From contig NC_016584.1 of assembly GCF_000235605.1 (NCBI RefSeq), positions 1,848,001-1,912,000 on the forward strand: DNA of 64,000 nt, written 5' to 3'. The notes beneath the pieces were generated by a model. The model ran no database searches. It was given only the letters and a program-made list of their open reading frames with translations, and was not told where the DNA came from. Of this stretch, positions 50,521-60,015 are shown one piece after another. How positions within the stretch are numbered: position 1 is the stretch's first letter; each line of letters starts with the position of its first letter. The DNA is from Desulfosporosinus orientis DSM 765. Its GTDB lineage: Bacteria; Bacillota; Desulfitobacteriia; Desulfitobacteriales; Desulfitobacteriaceae. A program made the position numbers and the translations under genes.

Positions 50521-52905
50521 TTGAGTGACAGAGGAGTTAATCCTTATGTTTATTGTTATAGAGTGATTGGCTGCCGAGGGGATGAAAGGTACTTCGCAGA
50601 TATCGCTGCCCTGGACAGGCAGTTAAAGGGACTGGGGAATTATACCTTCTTCAATAAAAGTATTCCCGTGAGCACAGACGCTGCAGTCATCCAGCGAATC
50701 CGTAAACTTCTGGAACCCATGCCCCTTAAGGATTTCAGCAATGGTGCCCTGTTAAATGTCCTGGAATCCCATGGGTACTTTTCCTTAAGTTCGGACAGCC
50801 AGGTTAACCGGAAGATCAAGGATGCCTGGGGGATCATCCTTAATCTTTATGTAGCCAACGAAAAAGGTCTTAATTTAAGCATTATCGAAAACTTTGTCAC
50901 CAAACTATTGATATGGTTTGGCGACTATGGCAGACAAACCCCTAAACAATCCGGCCATAATCCGAAAATCATCTACTGGGGAAGTCCCGGCAAGCATGAG
51001 GTTTATTTCCTGATCCTCATGAGCCTGTTGGGCTGGGATGTGCTGGTATTCAACACTTCCTTCAAAGACAAGTTTAACAATATTGATAAGTTCAATGAAT
51101 ATTCACGGGTGATCCGCTATCCTCAAGAGCTTCCTGTAGGGGATTTTCCCAGACCAAGCGCCAAGGAAAGCCTGAGACCCGGTCAGACCCCGGTTCAGCA
51201 GGGGAGCAGACAACCGGAACCGCCAAGGAAAGTGCCCGAGGCTGTGAGCAGTTCCTTGCTCAGCGATGAAGTGGTTGTCGTGAAATTAAAGAGAACGGAG
51301 AATATTCTCCAGGAAATCCTGGTTCCCGTTAAGGAACGCAGCGGCTTTGTCGGCAAGCCTTTCCCAATCCTGCCCACCTTTTTTGTGAGGTATATCGGAG
51401 TTCCCGAATCCCTGGATGATTGGGAGGCAGAATACTTCAATAACCTGTACAACATGGACAAGGCCCTGGCCGCCAGGGGTTCTTATTATAAATTTGAGAC
51501 AGGTATTCCAGCTCCCTCTACCCGGGAGAGTTCTGCCATTCCCGATAAGTTTAAACGCTATTCCTTCCAAAATCATGTTGAGATTATTGAGCAGGCTCTC
51601 CTGGCTCAGGTCCTGCCCAGGACGGGCCAGGCTCTTTACGATAATACCATCCGCAAAGCCTTTGCCGACATTGTCAACCTCTTTGTGGAAAAACACGAGA
51701 ACTGCAGTGTCTCCATGGTTTTGAATTTTGCCTTGAAAATGATCAGCTGGCTGGGGCGCTACCTGCCTAAGTTGATTTCCCGGCCTATCCTGGAACACAA
51801 TTACGAGGAGAATCCCAAGATTCTCTTCTACGGCAACATTAAAGCTCATGAGATTTATTTGCTGACCTTCTTTTACTGGCTAGGCGGCGATGTGCTCTTC
51901 GTTCATTCCGATGAAGAAGGGGATCAACCCTGGCAGAGCTTTGACGAGGGCAGCGTGTTAACCCACCTGGTCAGAAATAAGCACAGCCTGCCCTTGGAAG
52001 CGTTTCCTCAAGGAGAACGGTTAATCCGCAAAAGCACCATTGCCTATAACGCCTCCCGGGAAATCGAAGAGGTGATTTACAGCGAGGATGTGGGTTTATT
52101 TAAGCCCTGGCAGTTTGAAAGCTACGGAACCCAGCCCATCACCTTAAAGACCACCTATGACGAATTGAAGATCCTTTGGCAGGAGCCGGCCAAGCTGCGG
52201 CCGGAATTTAAAGTCCAGAATCACAAAGTCTATGTGCCCAATCTTTTTGCCAAAATTAACGGCGCAGCCGAGGACTTGGACGATTACTGGCAGGATTTAA
52301 AGGTTTTAGCCTCGGCCCCGAATACTAAGCTCATCGCCACCCTGCCTTTTACGGAAATCAGGTATACTAAGCAAGAACTCTATCAAACCAATTATTTACT
52401 GGACAAAGAGGGCTTCGTGGATGAAGAGAAGGTGGTCAGAGACCGGCACTACAAGTTTGGCTATCTCAAAGCTTCCCTGCAGCATTTTTTAATCGCCAAA
52501 ATCAATGAACTGTTCCGATCAGGGGTTTTCTTAAAACCTGTGGACGATAAATTGAAGCTCAAGATCCTGATGACCATTTTAACCATGGACGATGATCTTC
52601 TGAAATTGATTGAAGTCTTTGATTATCCTCAGGAAATTCCCAAGCTTATCGCCTATGACAATCACAAAAACACCTTTAATGAAAGCGACAGTATTTTGCT
52701 GGCTTATTTCAATCTCATCGGTCTGGATATCCTGGTCTTTACCCCTACGAATTACCAGACCCTGGAGCAATTTCTCAAGGAAAGCCTTTTTGACATGCAC
52801 CAGCTGCCTTTGGTTAAATATGATTTGCTTCTGCCTAGTTTAAATAACCTTTCAGACCATTCTACAAAACTGGGATTATTATCTCGCTTTTTTAAGCGCC
52901 ACTAA
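50521..52905 (+). CDS. YceG-family protein of the tellurite/toxic-anion stress operon
   Basis: At least 794 residues from TTG 50521. The frame stays open upstream to 50443 (reading ...EANDIFKDILTPLSDRG) but has no ATG/GTG/TTG there, while a GTG at 50439 with AAAGGAG in front starts another frame that stops after 17 codons. A small frameshift or rare start codon near 50439-50490 is possible. The protein has internal repeats: SFKRIG-like start, then HNPKIIYWGSPGKHEVYFL and ENPKILFYGNIKAHEIYLL units at ~150 and ~435. In Bacillus, yceG is next to telA-like yceH; both are in stress operons with TerD proteins. Biochemical role unknown. Confidence 0.75.
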   Translation: MSDRGVNPYVYCYRVIGCRGDERYFADIAALDRQLKGLGNYTFFNKSIPVSTDAAVIQRIRKLLEPMPLKDFSNGALLNVLESHGYFSLSSDSQVNRKIKDAWGIILNLYVANEKGLNLSIIENFVTKLLIWFGDYGRQTPKQSGHNPKIIYWGSPGKHEVYFLILMSLLGWDVLVFNTSFKDKFNNIDKFNEYSRVIRYPQELPVGDFPRPSAKESLRPGQTPVQQGSRQPEPPRKVPEAVSSSLLSDEVVVVKLKRTENILQEILVPVKERSGFVGKPFPILPTFFVRYIGVPESLDDWEAEYFNNLYNMDKALAARGSYYKFETGIPAPSTRESSAIPDKFKRYSFQNHVEIIEQALLAQVLPRTGQALYDNTIRKAFADIVNLFVEKHENCSVSMVLNFALKMISWLGRYLPKLISRPILEHNYEENPKILFYGNIKAHEIYLLTFFYWLGGDVLFVHSDEEGDQPWQSFDEGSVLTHLVRNKHSLPLEAFPQGERLIRKSTIAYNASREIEEVIYSEDVGLFKPWQFESYGTQPITLKTTYDELKILWQEPAKLRPEFKVQNHKVYVPNLFAKINGAAEDLDDYWQDLKVLASAPNTKLIATLPFTEIRYTKQELYQTNYLLDKEGFVDEEKVVRDRHYKFGYLKASLQHFLIAKINELFRSGVFLKPVDDKLKLKILMTILTMDDDLLKLIEVFDYPQEIPKLIAYDNHKNTFNESDSILLAYFNLIGLDILVFTPTNYQTLEQFLKESLFDMHQLPLVKYDLLLPSLNNLSDHSTKLGLLSRFFKRH

Positions 52906-52931
52906 CATCACAATTTGAGGAGGAATGAATA

Positions 52932-54056
52932 ATGGAAATTCAAGGTTTTAACACGCAGTTAACGGAGGATAAGAGTTTAGTTCCTCAGCCTGAACCGGTT
53001 TTCGACTTGGAAAAACAGAAAAATGAAGTGATGACTAAGGTGAAGGACGGCCCTGAAGTGCGCAGCATCGTCCGCCAGATTAATATTGAAGATGTGGGCT
53101 CGATTATGTCCTTCGGCAAGAACACGGCGGAAGAAGTCTCCAGGTTCTCCGATGCCATCCTGCAATCCATGCAAACCACTAAAGTTGAGGATTCAGGAGA
53201 ACTGCTGCTCCAGCTTAACAAAATCATGGAGAAGTTCGATATTAAGGATTTTGAGGAAAAGCAGCCGGGATTTTTCGAGAAGATGTTTTCCAAAGCCAAG
53301 AACACCGTGGAGGCCCTGTTTAAGAAGTACAACTCCATGGGGGATGAGGTAGATAAGGTTTTTGTCACCCTCAAGCAATATGAGGCGGAAATCAATAAGG
53401 CCAACCAGAACCTGGATGAGATGTTCAACCGCAATATCGTTTACTATGAGCAGTTGGGTCAGTATATCTATGCCGGTCAGGTGGTCCTGGAAGAGCTCAA
53501 AACCAACATCCTGCCTGCGGCTCAGGCCAAAGCCAACCAGACCGGAAATCAAGTGGACCAGGTGCAGGTCAATAATTTGCTCCAGGTTCAGGAGATTATG
53601 GAGCAGCGGATTTATGATCTGCAGCTGGCTGAAAATGTGGCGGTGCAAAGTATGCCTACCATTAAATCCATTGAATACGGCAACTATAACCTGATTCGCA
53701 AAATCAACTCAGCCTTTGTTATCACCTTACCTATCTTTAAGCAGTGTTTGGTCCAGGCTATTATGCTCAAGCGCCAGTCCGTGCAGGCTAAGGCCATGAG
53801 CGCTTTGGATGAAAAGACTAATGAATTATTGCTGAGAAATGCGCAAAATACCGCCCTGCAGTCGAAAATGGTGGCTAAGCTGGCCTCGGGCAGCTCCGTA
53901 AGTATCGAAACCCTAGAGCAGTCCTGGCAGACTATTGTCAAAGGGATTGAGGAAACGAAAGCCATTCAGGATGAAATGAGGCAGAAGCGCCAGGATGGAG
54001 CCCGGCGCCTGGAGGTGCTTAAGCAGGATTTTGTTAATCGGGGGATTGTCCGGTAG
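52932..54056 (+). CDS. TelA/KlaA-family toxic anion resistance protein
   Basis: 374 residues, soluble, nearly all helical. ATG follows GAGGAGG. It shows the TelA family layout: an N-terminal segment ending in ISMEDVGSIMSFG-like sequence (NIEDVGSIMSFGKNTAEEVSRFSD, in part), a long coiled middle (~100-200), LQVQEIMEQRIYDLQLAENVAVQSMP-type core with the conserved pattern of TelA, and a C-terminal helix. Homologues give tellurite resistance or colicin tolerance by an unknown mechanism. It is the last gene of the 50-54 kb operon and ends at a GC-rich terminator. Confidence 0.88.
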   Translation: MEIQGFNTQLTEDKSLVPQPEPVFDLEKQKNEVMTKVKDGPEVRSIVRQINIEDVGSIMSFGKNTAEEVSRFSDAILQSMQTTKVEDSGELLLQLNKIMEKFDIKDFEEKQPGFFEKMFSKAKNTVEALFKKYNSMGDEVDKVFVTLKQYEAEINKANQNLDEMFNRNIVYYEQLGQYIYAGQVVLEELKTNILPAAQAKANQTGNQVDQVQVNNLLQVQEIMEQRIYDLQLAENVAVQSMPTIKSIEYGNYNLIRKINSAFVITLPIFKQCLVQAIMLKRQSVQAKAMSALDEKTNELLLRNAQNTALQSKMVAKLASGSSVSIETLEQSWQTIVKGIEETKAIQDEMRQKRQDGARRLEVLKQDFVNRGIVR

Positions 54057-54063
54057 GATGTTA

Positions 54064-54118
54064 GGGGGGCGCGCCGCTTTGGGTTTGGAGAAACCTGGAG
54101 GGGGGCGCTCTTTTTTTG
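54064..54118 (+). terminator. Terminator after telA
   Basis: GGGTTT-ggag-AAACCT inside a G/C-rich outer stem, then CTCTTTTTTTG. 54119-54490 shows no gene. Confidence 0.6.
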
Positions 54119-54492
54119 TGGGGGGGTTAAGTATTCTAGAGATGGATTCTTAAGAAAATATTTAATTTTTTGTAAAATGTGGGAGGTGGGTGAGTTATAA
54201 TGAAGTTAAGATAGTTTGAGGTAAATGACAAAGATCATTTTCTAACACAGCACCTTATCTATACAACTTGAGAAGTTGTTTTATACGATTGCTCTTAAAG
54301 CAATTATCATGGACATTGGCTATACAAGCAGATATTGTTAGAAAATTTATATGCTTTTTGAACGGAAAAATAAATTCCTTTCCCGACTGGTTTTCAGCGG
54401 AAGGAAGGGATTTTATCTATAATGTGAAGTTGGAAATTAGAAGATTAGATTATAGATGAATTCATTTGTAAAATTATCATTATAAGTCATGC

Positions 54493-54581
54493 ATCTACAG
54501 GGAGTATTACCGACATGTGTCGGATACACTCCTATGAAATTAGAGGATATACGACACATGTCGGTAATCCATCGTTATGTG
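54493..54581 (+). other. attC-like site A (leftmost, divergent)
   Basis: Outer right end ATCGTTATGTG matches the other sites, and TATTACCGAC pairs with GTCGGTAAT. The inner part forms a further ACATGTGTCG palindrome not seen elsewhere, and the left end TCTACAGG lacks TAAC. It may be a decayed attC or the recombination border of the array. Confidence 0.5.
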
Positions 54582-54694
54582 AAATTTCATTTCGGAGAAA
54601 ATTCTTAGGGTCATAGAATATAGTTAAGGTAGCAGGATGGTTTTACATCATATCTGGTTAGATAAAAAAGAAATTATTGAGGAGGTTATGCCTT

Positions 54695-55183
54695 TTGGAT
54701 CTTAATTATAGTAGTCAAATTATTCTTGGGGTTATATCTTTGATGGCTATAATTTTTCTTTTCGTGAGAAAGAGGATGGTTGGTGAATTAATTGGTAAGG
54801 CATCTTTATCGAGGATTAGATATTTCTATTTAATTATTAGTATACTTATTCTATATCAAGGAATCAAAGGACTCTATATTGCATTTCACTACCAAGGCTA
54901 TTTATCGGACTTATCCGTATATGGTTTGATATCAAATATATTGGGAACAGTATGTTTCTTGATTATATTTTTCACATCAAAAATTTATATAGGTATAAAA
55001 GGTATATCGGTTCCATCTTTCCCGTTCTTTCTACCTGATAGCCAAATAACAAATTATGAAATCAAATCTAATACGCTTATTCTAAATAGAAAAGGAAAGA
55101 GAAAATTCAAGATTAGGATTGAACCAAATGATGTCAAGAATATTGTGAATGGTAAACTAAACCATACACATTTACGCCAATGA
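54695..55183 (+). CDS. Cassette 1: membrane protein of unknown function
   Basis: 162 residues from TTG 54695, nine bases after GGAGG. Three hydrophobic segments (~6-24, ~40-60, ~75-100) are followed by a soluble C-terminal domain (ITNYEIKSNTLILNRKGKRKFKIRI) with a strand pattern like the PH-like domains that end many Firmicute membrane proteins. The gene is AT-rich compared with the flanking chromosome. It is the cargo between sites A and B; IS21 has inserted just after its stop codon. No family recognised. Confidence 0.6.
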   Translation: MDLNYSSQIILGVISLMAIIFLFVRKRMVGELIGKASLSRIRYFYLIISILILYQGIKGLYIAFHYQGYLSDLSVYGLISNILGTVCFLIIFFTSKIYIGIKGISVPSFPFFLPDSQITNYEIKSNTLILNRKGKRKFKIRIEPNDVKNIVNGKLNHTHLRQ

Positions 55184-55305
55184 AAGCATACAAGTTTCTG
55201 CCACAAACCATACAACATTTTGCCAATAACCATACAACTTAAATCAAATACAGCTATCTGACTTTGTTAGAATAGGGGCTAGCAAAGAGGTCAGGAGCTG
55301 TTAGA

Positions 55306-56817
55306 ATGAAAGGATTTAAGATGTATAAACAGATACAGCAACTTAAAGAGATTGGATTCACTCGATCTCGGGCTGCCAAGCAGCTGAACATAAATCGGGA
55401 AACCGTAACAAGATATTGGAACATGACAGCGGATGAATTCGCCAAACAGCTGTATAGCATTAACCGAGAACTGCTACTTTCAAAATATGAGGAAATTATC
55501 ATCAGCTGGTTGAAACAATACCCAACAATGACAGCCGCACAAGTATGCGATTGGCTCAAGGAGCATTACAAAGAGGATATCAAGGAACGAACGGTCAGCC
55601 GTTATGTCAAAGGGTTACGAGAGGAATATAATCTTAAAAAATCCAATCATCCCAGAGATTATGAGGCTGTAGAAGAGCTCCCAATGGGGCAGCAGTTACA
55701 GGTGGACTTTGGTGAAAAGTGGATGCAATCCATTGATGGGCAGCGTGTAAAGATTCGCTTTGCAGCCTTTGTACTCGCTCATGCACGTTACAAATGGGCA
55801 TTCTTTCAAACTCGGCCATTCACAACAAGCGATCTGGTTTCAAGCTGTCATCAGTGCTTTAGATATATAGGTGGGATGCCGCTAGAAATGGTATTTGATC
55901 AGGATAGTATCGTCAGCGTTTCAGAAAACTATGGAGATATTATTCATACCTTTGAGTTTGAGAAGTTCCGGCAAGAATGCAATTTAAAAGTATACCTCTG
56001 CCGCGCAGCTGATCCGGAAAGCAAAGGTAAGATCGAGAATGTGGTTAAATTCATCAAGTATAATTTCCTTGAAAACAGACTTTTTGCTGATGAGGAAGTT
56101 CTCAACAGTTCGTTCCTAAAATGGTTGGATAGAACCGGTAATGCGAAAATTCACGGCACTACCAAAAAGATACCAGCCAAGGTGTTTGAAGATGAACGTG
56201 AACACCTAAGACCTCTGCTGGACATCCGATTAAATGGTGATGTAACCATCTGCAGAAATGTTCGGAAAGATAACACGATCGTCTACGACAGCAATCGGTA
56301 CTCTTTACCTCTCGGTACATACAACAACCAAAAAGAGGTCAGCATTGAAGCGAAGAATGAAAAATTGACGATTATGACCGTATTCGGTGAATTTATCTGT
56401 GAACATCCCATCTCAACCGGCAGAGGTCAATTAATTAAGAGCACCAGTCATTCCAGAGATATTACAGACTCGATGGATAAAGCTCAAACTACTGTTGATA
56501 AGCTGTTATTATTCAAGGCAACCGATTTTCTGCAGACAATTCGAACAGAAAAAGCACGCTATGCCCGTGATCAGTTCCGGTTGCTGCAAACATTATGCGA
56601 TAAATATGGAATTGATGACGTACTAAATGCCATCAAATATTGTGAGGTGAGCAAACTCTTCGGAATAACGTATGTAAAGGATTTTTTAGAGCACAGTGCT
56701 AAACCAAAACAAGTAATCGTCCTGAATGCTATTCCGGTTAGCAACAACAAGTACCATGTAACTACAGAGAAACGCTCTTTGGATGTGTATGCAAAGGCAG
56801 GTGGCAACCATGAATGA
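55306..56817 (+). CDS. IS21 transposase IstA
   Basis: 503 residues. N-terminal helix-turn-helix ([26 protein letters not shown], in part residues ~9-30), then the DDE integrase core: [10 protein letters not shown] (~130) with the first Asp, [11 protein letters not shown] (~193) with the second, and [21 protein letters not shown] (~225) with the Glu. A C-terminal DNA-binding beta domain follows. It cuts and joins the element ends. Stop overlaps the istB start by eight bases. Confidence 0.93.
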   Translation: MKGFKMYKQIQQLKEIGFTRSRAAKQLNINRETVTRYWNMTADEFAKQLYSINRELLLSKYEEIIISWLKQYPTMTAAQVCDWLKEHYKEDIKERTVSRYVKGLREEYNLKKSNHPRDYEAVEELPMGQQLQVDFGEKWMQSIDGQRVKIRFAAFVLAHARYKWAFFQTRPFTTSDLVSSCHQCFRYIGGMPLEMVFDQDSIVSVSENYGDIIHTFEFEKFRQECNLKVYLCRAADPESKGKIENVVKFIKYNFLENRLFADEEVLNSSFLKWLDRTGNAKIHGTTKKIPAKVFEDEREHLRPLLDIRLNGDVTICRNVRKDNTIVYDSNRYSLPLGTYNNQKEVSIEAKNEKLTIMTVFGEFICEHPISTGRGQLIKSTSHSRDITDSMDKAQTTVDKLLLFKATDFLQTIRTEKARYARDQFRLLQTLCDKYGIDDVLNAIKYCEVSKLFGITYVKDFLEHSAKPKQVIVLNAIPVSNNKYHVTTEKRSLDVYAKAGGNHE

Positions 56818-57550
56818 ACGGATTGAACGTGTCAATGCATTAGTATCGGGACTGCATTTGGTCCCTGTTGATTTAGAAAACCTATATGCTAAAAAGAATA
56901 ATCTCACGCCTCTCGAAAGCGTTGAGGTTTTCCTTTCAGAGCAACAACGTCTTCGGACCGAAAAGCAAAATCTAATTCGCAGAAGAAGAGCAAATCTACC
57001 CGCCGAAAAAACCCTGGAAACCTTCGACTTCGGATTCCAACGCAGCGTATCTAAGGAACAGATGCTAAGATTGTCCGATATGACTTGGGTTGAGCAAGCG
57101 TTCAACATTTGTTTTCTGGGCCCCCCTGGTATCGGAAAAACGCATTTGGCTTTATCCTTAGCGGTCCAGGCTTTAAACCTAGGTTATGCCGTAGCTTTTA
57201 CGACCTTGGATGAACTCATAATTACACTAAAAACCTCGCAAATCTCGACCGCCAGTAAGAGACGAATAAAAATACTCAACTCGGCAGCACTGGTTATTAT
57301 TGATGAAGTTGGCTTCATGCCACTTTCTACAATAGAAGCCAACCTATTCTTCGGTTTCGTGTCCTCAATGTCCGAGAAAACATCACTGATTATTACCTCA
57401 AACAAAGGATTCGATGAATGGGTTGACTTTTTAGGGGATGCAACAATTACAACTGCGATTTTAGACCGTCTTATCCACCACTGCGAGATTTTAAATATGA
57501 CGGGCAACAGCTACAGACTCCAACATAGGAAGACTATAACCCAGAAATAA
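56810..57550 (+). CDS. IS21 helper ATPase IstB
   Basis: 246 residues from ATG 56810, overlapping the end of istA. A DnaC-like AAA+ protein that selects the target and stimulates IstA: Walker [14 protein letters not shown] (~103), Walker [13 protein letters not shown] (~163) and sensor [13 protein letters not shown] (~196). Full length for the family. Confidence 0.93.
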   Translation: MNERIERVNALVSGLHLVPVDLENLYAKKNNLTPLESVEVFLSEQQRLRTEKQNLIRRRRANLPAEKTLETFDFGFQRSVSKEQMLRLSDMTWVEQAFNICFLGPPGIGKTHLALSLAVQALNLGYAVAFTTLDELIITLKTSQISTASKRRIKILNSAALVIIDEVGFMPLSTIEANLFFGFVSSMSEKTSLIITSNKGFDEWVDFLGDATITTAILDRLIHHCEILNMTGNSYRLQHRKTITQK

Positions 57551-57682
57551 AATGTTGTATGGTTTGTGGCGAAAAGTTGCTGGTTTTACTTGACTGCTTA
57601 CAAATATTAAAGATTACATAAATCAACTACAATAAGCTAATTCAATAGAATTTATCAGCTTGCATTAAGAGGTGAAACTTCA

Positions 57683-57758
57683 CATAACAGCAAATTACCA
57701 AAATATGGGAGTACATGAATGTAGTAACCAGACTTCGGTAATTTGCGGGACGTTATCG
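57683..57758 (+). other. attC-like site B
   Basis: CATAACAGCAAATTACC ... GGTAATTTGCGGGACGTTA: arms AGCAAATTACC and GGTAATTTGC pair perfectly; the centre aaaatatgggag...accagacttc is like the other sites. The bases before it (TGAAACTTCACATAAC) are complementary, but for one base, to the start of the same cassette after site A. Confidence 0.72.
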
Positions 57759-57825
57759 GAAATGTTCCTTGCATGTAAATATAAGGGGTCTTGAAAAATC
57801 AAAAGCAGATCTCTAAGGATCTGCG

Positions 57826-58239
57826 TTAATCAGTAAATCTTTTTTCCAGCCATGTTGATAGCTCAATTATATATTGGTCTAAGTCTTCGCCGGTTAAGTG
57901 CAAACACGTTATTTCAATAGCTTTTTCATATGCTTCATCGTCATCGATTAGATCGGAATAGCCGTTTATTTTCAGAAGGACAGTCGCAGCATAAAATCCA
58001 ACTCTTTTATTTCCATCGACGAAACAATGATTCTTGGTAAGAAAATACCAAAGCATGGAGGCTTTCTTAAAAGGTGTTGGATATTTATCGTAATCGAAGT
58101 GAGGGTATTGTTGGTCTATTATGCTTTTAACCCTTGTTATGGAATCCTGATAATATTCGGAGCTTCCACCGAACATTTCAATTGCTTCTTTGTGAATAAT
58201 AAGAATATCATCAATACATAATAGTTCGATATCTTCCAT
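57826..58239 (-). CDS. Cassette 2: Fic/Doc-family toxin
   Basis: 137 residues. The Fic motif NHCFVDGNKRVGFYAA (~70-85) is of the Doc type (H-x-F-x-D-x-N-K-R). Doc proteins stop translation by modifying elongation factor Tu or other targets in the cytoplasm. It lies on the strand opposite to the array direction, just after the small gene at 58242 that should be its antitoxin (two-base gap). Start ATG at 58239. Confidence 0.85.
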   Translation of the reverse strand: MEDIELLCIDDILIIHKEAIEMFGGSSEYYQDSITRVKSIIDQQYPHFDYDKYPTPFKKASMLWYFLTKNHCFVDGNKRVGFYAATVLLKINGYSDLIDDDEAYEKAIEITCLHLTGEDLDQYIIELSTWLEKRFTD

Positions 58240-58241
58240 AA

Positions 58242-58412
58242 TTACTCAGCCAATTTTTTGAGTAGTTTTGAGTGTTTAGAAGTAACTTCCTTAATAGCCT
58301 TTGTGATTTTTTGGTTATGCTCATTAGCAGTGTTTTGTTGAAGATTACTATTAGGTGCTTTAGCTAAGGCCATAGGATCATCCCTTTCGATATTGTTACT
58401 ATCTATATCCAT
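58242..58412 (-). CDS. Cassette 2: probable antitoxin of the Fic/Doc toxin
   Basis: 56 residues from ATG 58412, with AAGGGTGG upstream; longer forms would run into attC-like site C. Charged, helical protein ending KAIKEVTSKHSKLLKKLAE. By position (directly before the toxin on the same strand, ending two bases before it) it is the antitoxin. It lacks a recognisable Phd-type DNA-binding domain. Confidence 0.65.
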   Translation of the reverse strand: MDIDSNNIERDDPMALAKAPNSNLQQNTANEHNQKITKAIKEVTSKHSKLLKKLAE

Positions 58413-58510
58413 ATTGTACCACCCTTCATCAATTGGAACAATTGTTATGATAGTATTATTATGCATAATGAAGTGATTTAGTCTTGGGTTAGAGAAACGG
58501 GAACACTTCC

Positions 58511-58587
58511 GATAACAACGTGTTCCCAAAATCTGAGATTGTGTGAAAGTAGTAATCAGACTTCGGGAACACGCGACACGTTATCTG
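58511..58587 (+). other. attC-like site C
   Basis: GATAACAACGTGTTCCC ... GGGAACACGCGACACGTTA; arms CGTGTTCCC and GGGAACACG pair. The centre aaaatctgagattgtgtgaaagtagtaatcagacttc is shared in type. The bases before it, GGAACACTTCCGATAAC, are complementary to the start of the same cassette after site B except one base. Confidence 0.75.
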
Positions 58588-58683
58588 AAACCGCTAGGAA
58601 TATATAAGAGTGGACTACCTGGGGTTTAATCGCTGAGGTTTATTATTCAAAGAGGAGTCTAAAACGGGGGAGGAGAGAAAGTT

Positions 58684-59817
58684 ATGAATGATCTATTTGG
58701 AGTATTGGCTTTAATCGTCTTTGTAATGTGGCTAGGTATGGGTTTAATTTGGTTTAGATATATGAAGAAATTACCAGTATTTTGGAAAAACGATAATTCT
58801 AACAATCACACTATTTATCCGCCATTATCTGTAATAATTCCGGCTTGTAATGAAGAAGAATCCATTGAACAGGCAGTTACACAGTTAATTAGCCAAGACT
58901 ACCCTAGTTTAGAGATAGTATTAGTGAATGATCGCTCGACTGATCAAACAGGGGCGATTCTGGAGGATCTTAAAGTAAAATATCCTCAACTGAAAGTTAT
59001 AACAATTTTTGATTTACCTCCAAACTGGTTAGGTAAAAATCATGCTGTTTACCAAGGTGTGAAGGAAGCTACGGGTGAGTGGCTACTTTTGACTGATGCC
59101 GATATAATGTTTTCCCCCGATAGCTTAAAGAAAGCTGTTAGTTATGCTTCTGAGCATACACTTGATCACTTAACAATAGCTCCAAATTTTTTAGTAAAAA
59201 GTATTTTGGGAAATGCTCTTACTGCCTATGTTATGTTAGCAATTACATTTCTTGCGATATTTGGCAAGAGCGTAGGAATAGGGGCATTTAACTTAATAAA
59301 AAGATCCGTATACCAAGAAATTGGTGGTTACGAAGCAATCCCTTTGCAACCAGTTGATGACATGTCTTTAGGTAAATTAGTAATACAGAAGGGATACAAA
59401 CAGGGCTTCGGGTTTAGTAAGCAATTTATTACCGTAAGAGGGTATGAGAACATCTCAGCCACTTTCAAAGGACTTGAAAAGAATCAATTTGCTGGTGTGA
59501 ATTACAGTGTTTTAGTTGCAATGGGATCATGCTTTTCGATGCTATTACTACATGTTTACCCATTTGTCGGTTTATTCTTTGGATCAATTTGGGCAAGAAC
59601 ATTGTGCGGCTTTTCTGTCCTCACAGTGTTTGCTGTCTATAGTTACTTAGCGAAATATATCGATACCTCTCGCTTTTACGTTTTGTTTCACCCTATATCA
59701 GCTTTGGTTTACATTGGAATAGTAATTAACTCTACTGTTAAGACACTAAGTCGAGGCGGTATCGAATGGCGGGGAACCTTTTATCCTTTGGAAGAGTTGA
59801 AGAAACATAATGGTTGA
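58684..59817 (+). CDS. Cassette 3: family 2 glycosyltransferase, membrane-bound
   Basis: 377 residues. One N-terminal membrane helix (~5-22), then a GT2 domain: LSVIIPACNEEESIEQAV (~47), LVNDRSTDQTGAIL (~80) and TDADIMFSPDSL (~137), with the acceptor-side QPVDDMSLGKLV (~222), and two to four C-terminal helices. It resembles the carotenoid/diaponeurosporenoate or glycolipid type of GT2. It is the largest cassette gene and lies between sites C and D. Ribosome site GGGGGAGGAG. Confidence 0.8.
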   Translation: MNDLFGVLALIVFVMWLGMGLIWFRYMKKLPVFWKNDNSNNHTIYPPLSVIIPACNEEESIEQAVTQLISQDYPSLEIVLVNDRSTDQTGAILEDLKVKYPQLKVITIFDLPPNWLGKNHAVYQGVKEATGEWLLLTDADIMFSPDSLKKAVSYASEHTLDHLTIAPNFLVKSILGNALTAYVMLAITFLAIFGKSVGIGAFNLIKRSVYQEIGGYEAIPLQPVDDMSLGKLVIQKGYKQGFGFSKQFITVRGYENISATFKGLEKNQFAGVNYSVLVAMGSCFSMLLLHVYPFVGLFFGSIWARTLCGFSVLTVFAVYSYLAKYIDTSRFYVLFHPISALVYIGIVINSTVKTLSRGGIEWRGTFYPLEELKKHNG

Positions 59818-59903
59818 AATGATTTATGTAACAATGAGCGACTTGGATAAAAGTGTTCATTCCGAATCTAAGTAAATTTGGGTATGTCTTTGCTGCGTCA
59901 TCA

Positions 59904-59980
59904 GATAACAGCGTATTCCCAAAATCTGAGATAATATGAATGAAATAACCAGACTTCGGGAATACGCGGGACGTTATGTG
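59904..59980 (+). other. attC-like site D
   Basis: GATAACAGCGTATTCCC ... GGGAATACGCGGGACGTTA; ten-base arms pair perfectly. TCAGATAAC before it is complementary to GTTATCTGA at the start of the same cassette after site C. Confidence 0.77.
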
Positions 59981-60015
59981 TAATGGCAATTTCGGAGTGA
60001 AAGTATGGGGTTGGA

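Larger units (their letters stand above)
55200..57570 (+). mobile_element. IS21-family insertion sequence
   Basis: About 2.37 kb with two genes, istA and istB, bounded by perfect 22-base inverted repeats at 55200-55221 and 57549-57570 (GCCACAAACCATACAAC...). A second partial copy of the repeat (GCCAATAACCATACAAC) is inside the left end, as is common for this family. No clear target duplication is seen. It lies between the cassette 1 gene and attC-like site B. Both genes are intact, so it may be active. Confidence 0.92.

Noticed and set aside
55184-57600. Target duplication of the IS21 element
   Set aside because: Flanks AAGTTTC and GAAAAGTT show no clear direct repeat next to the inverted repeats.
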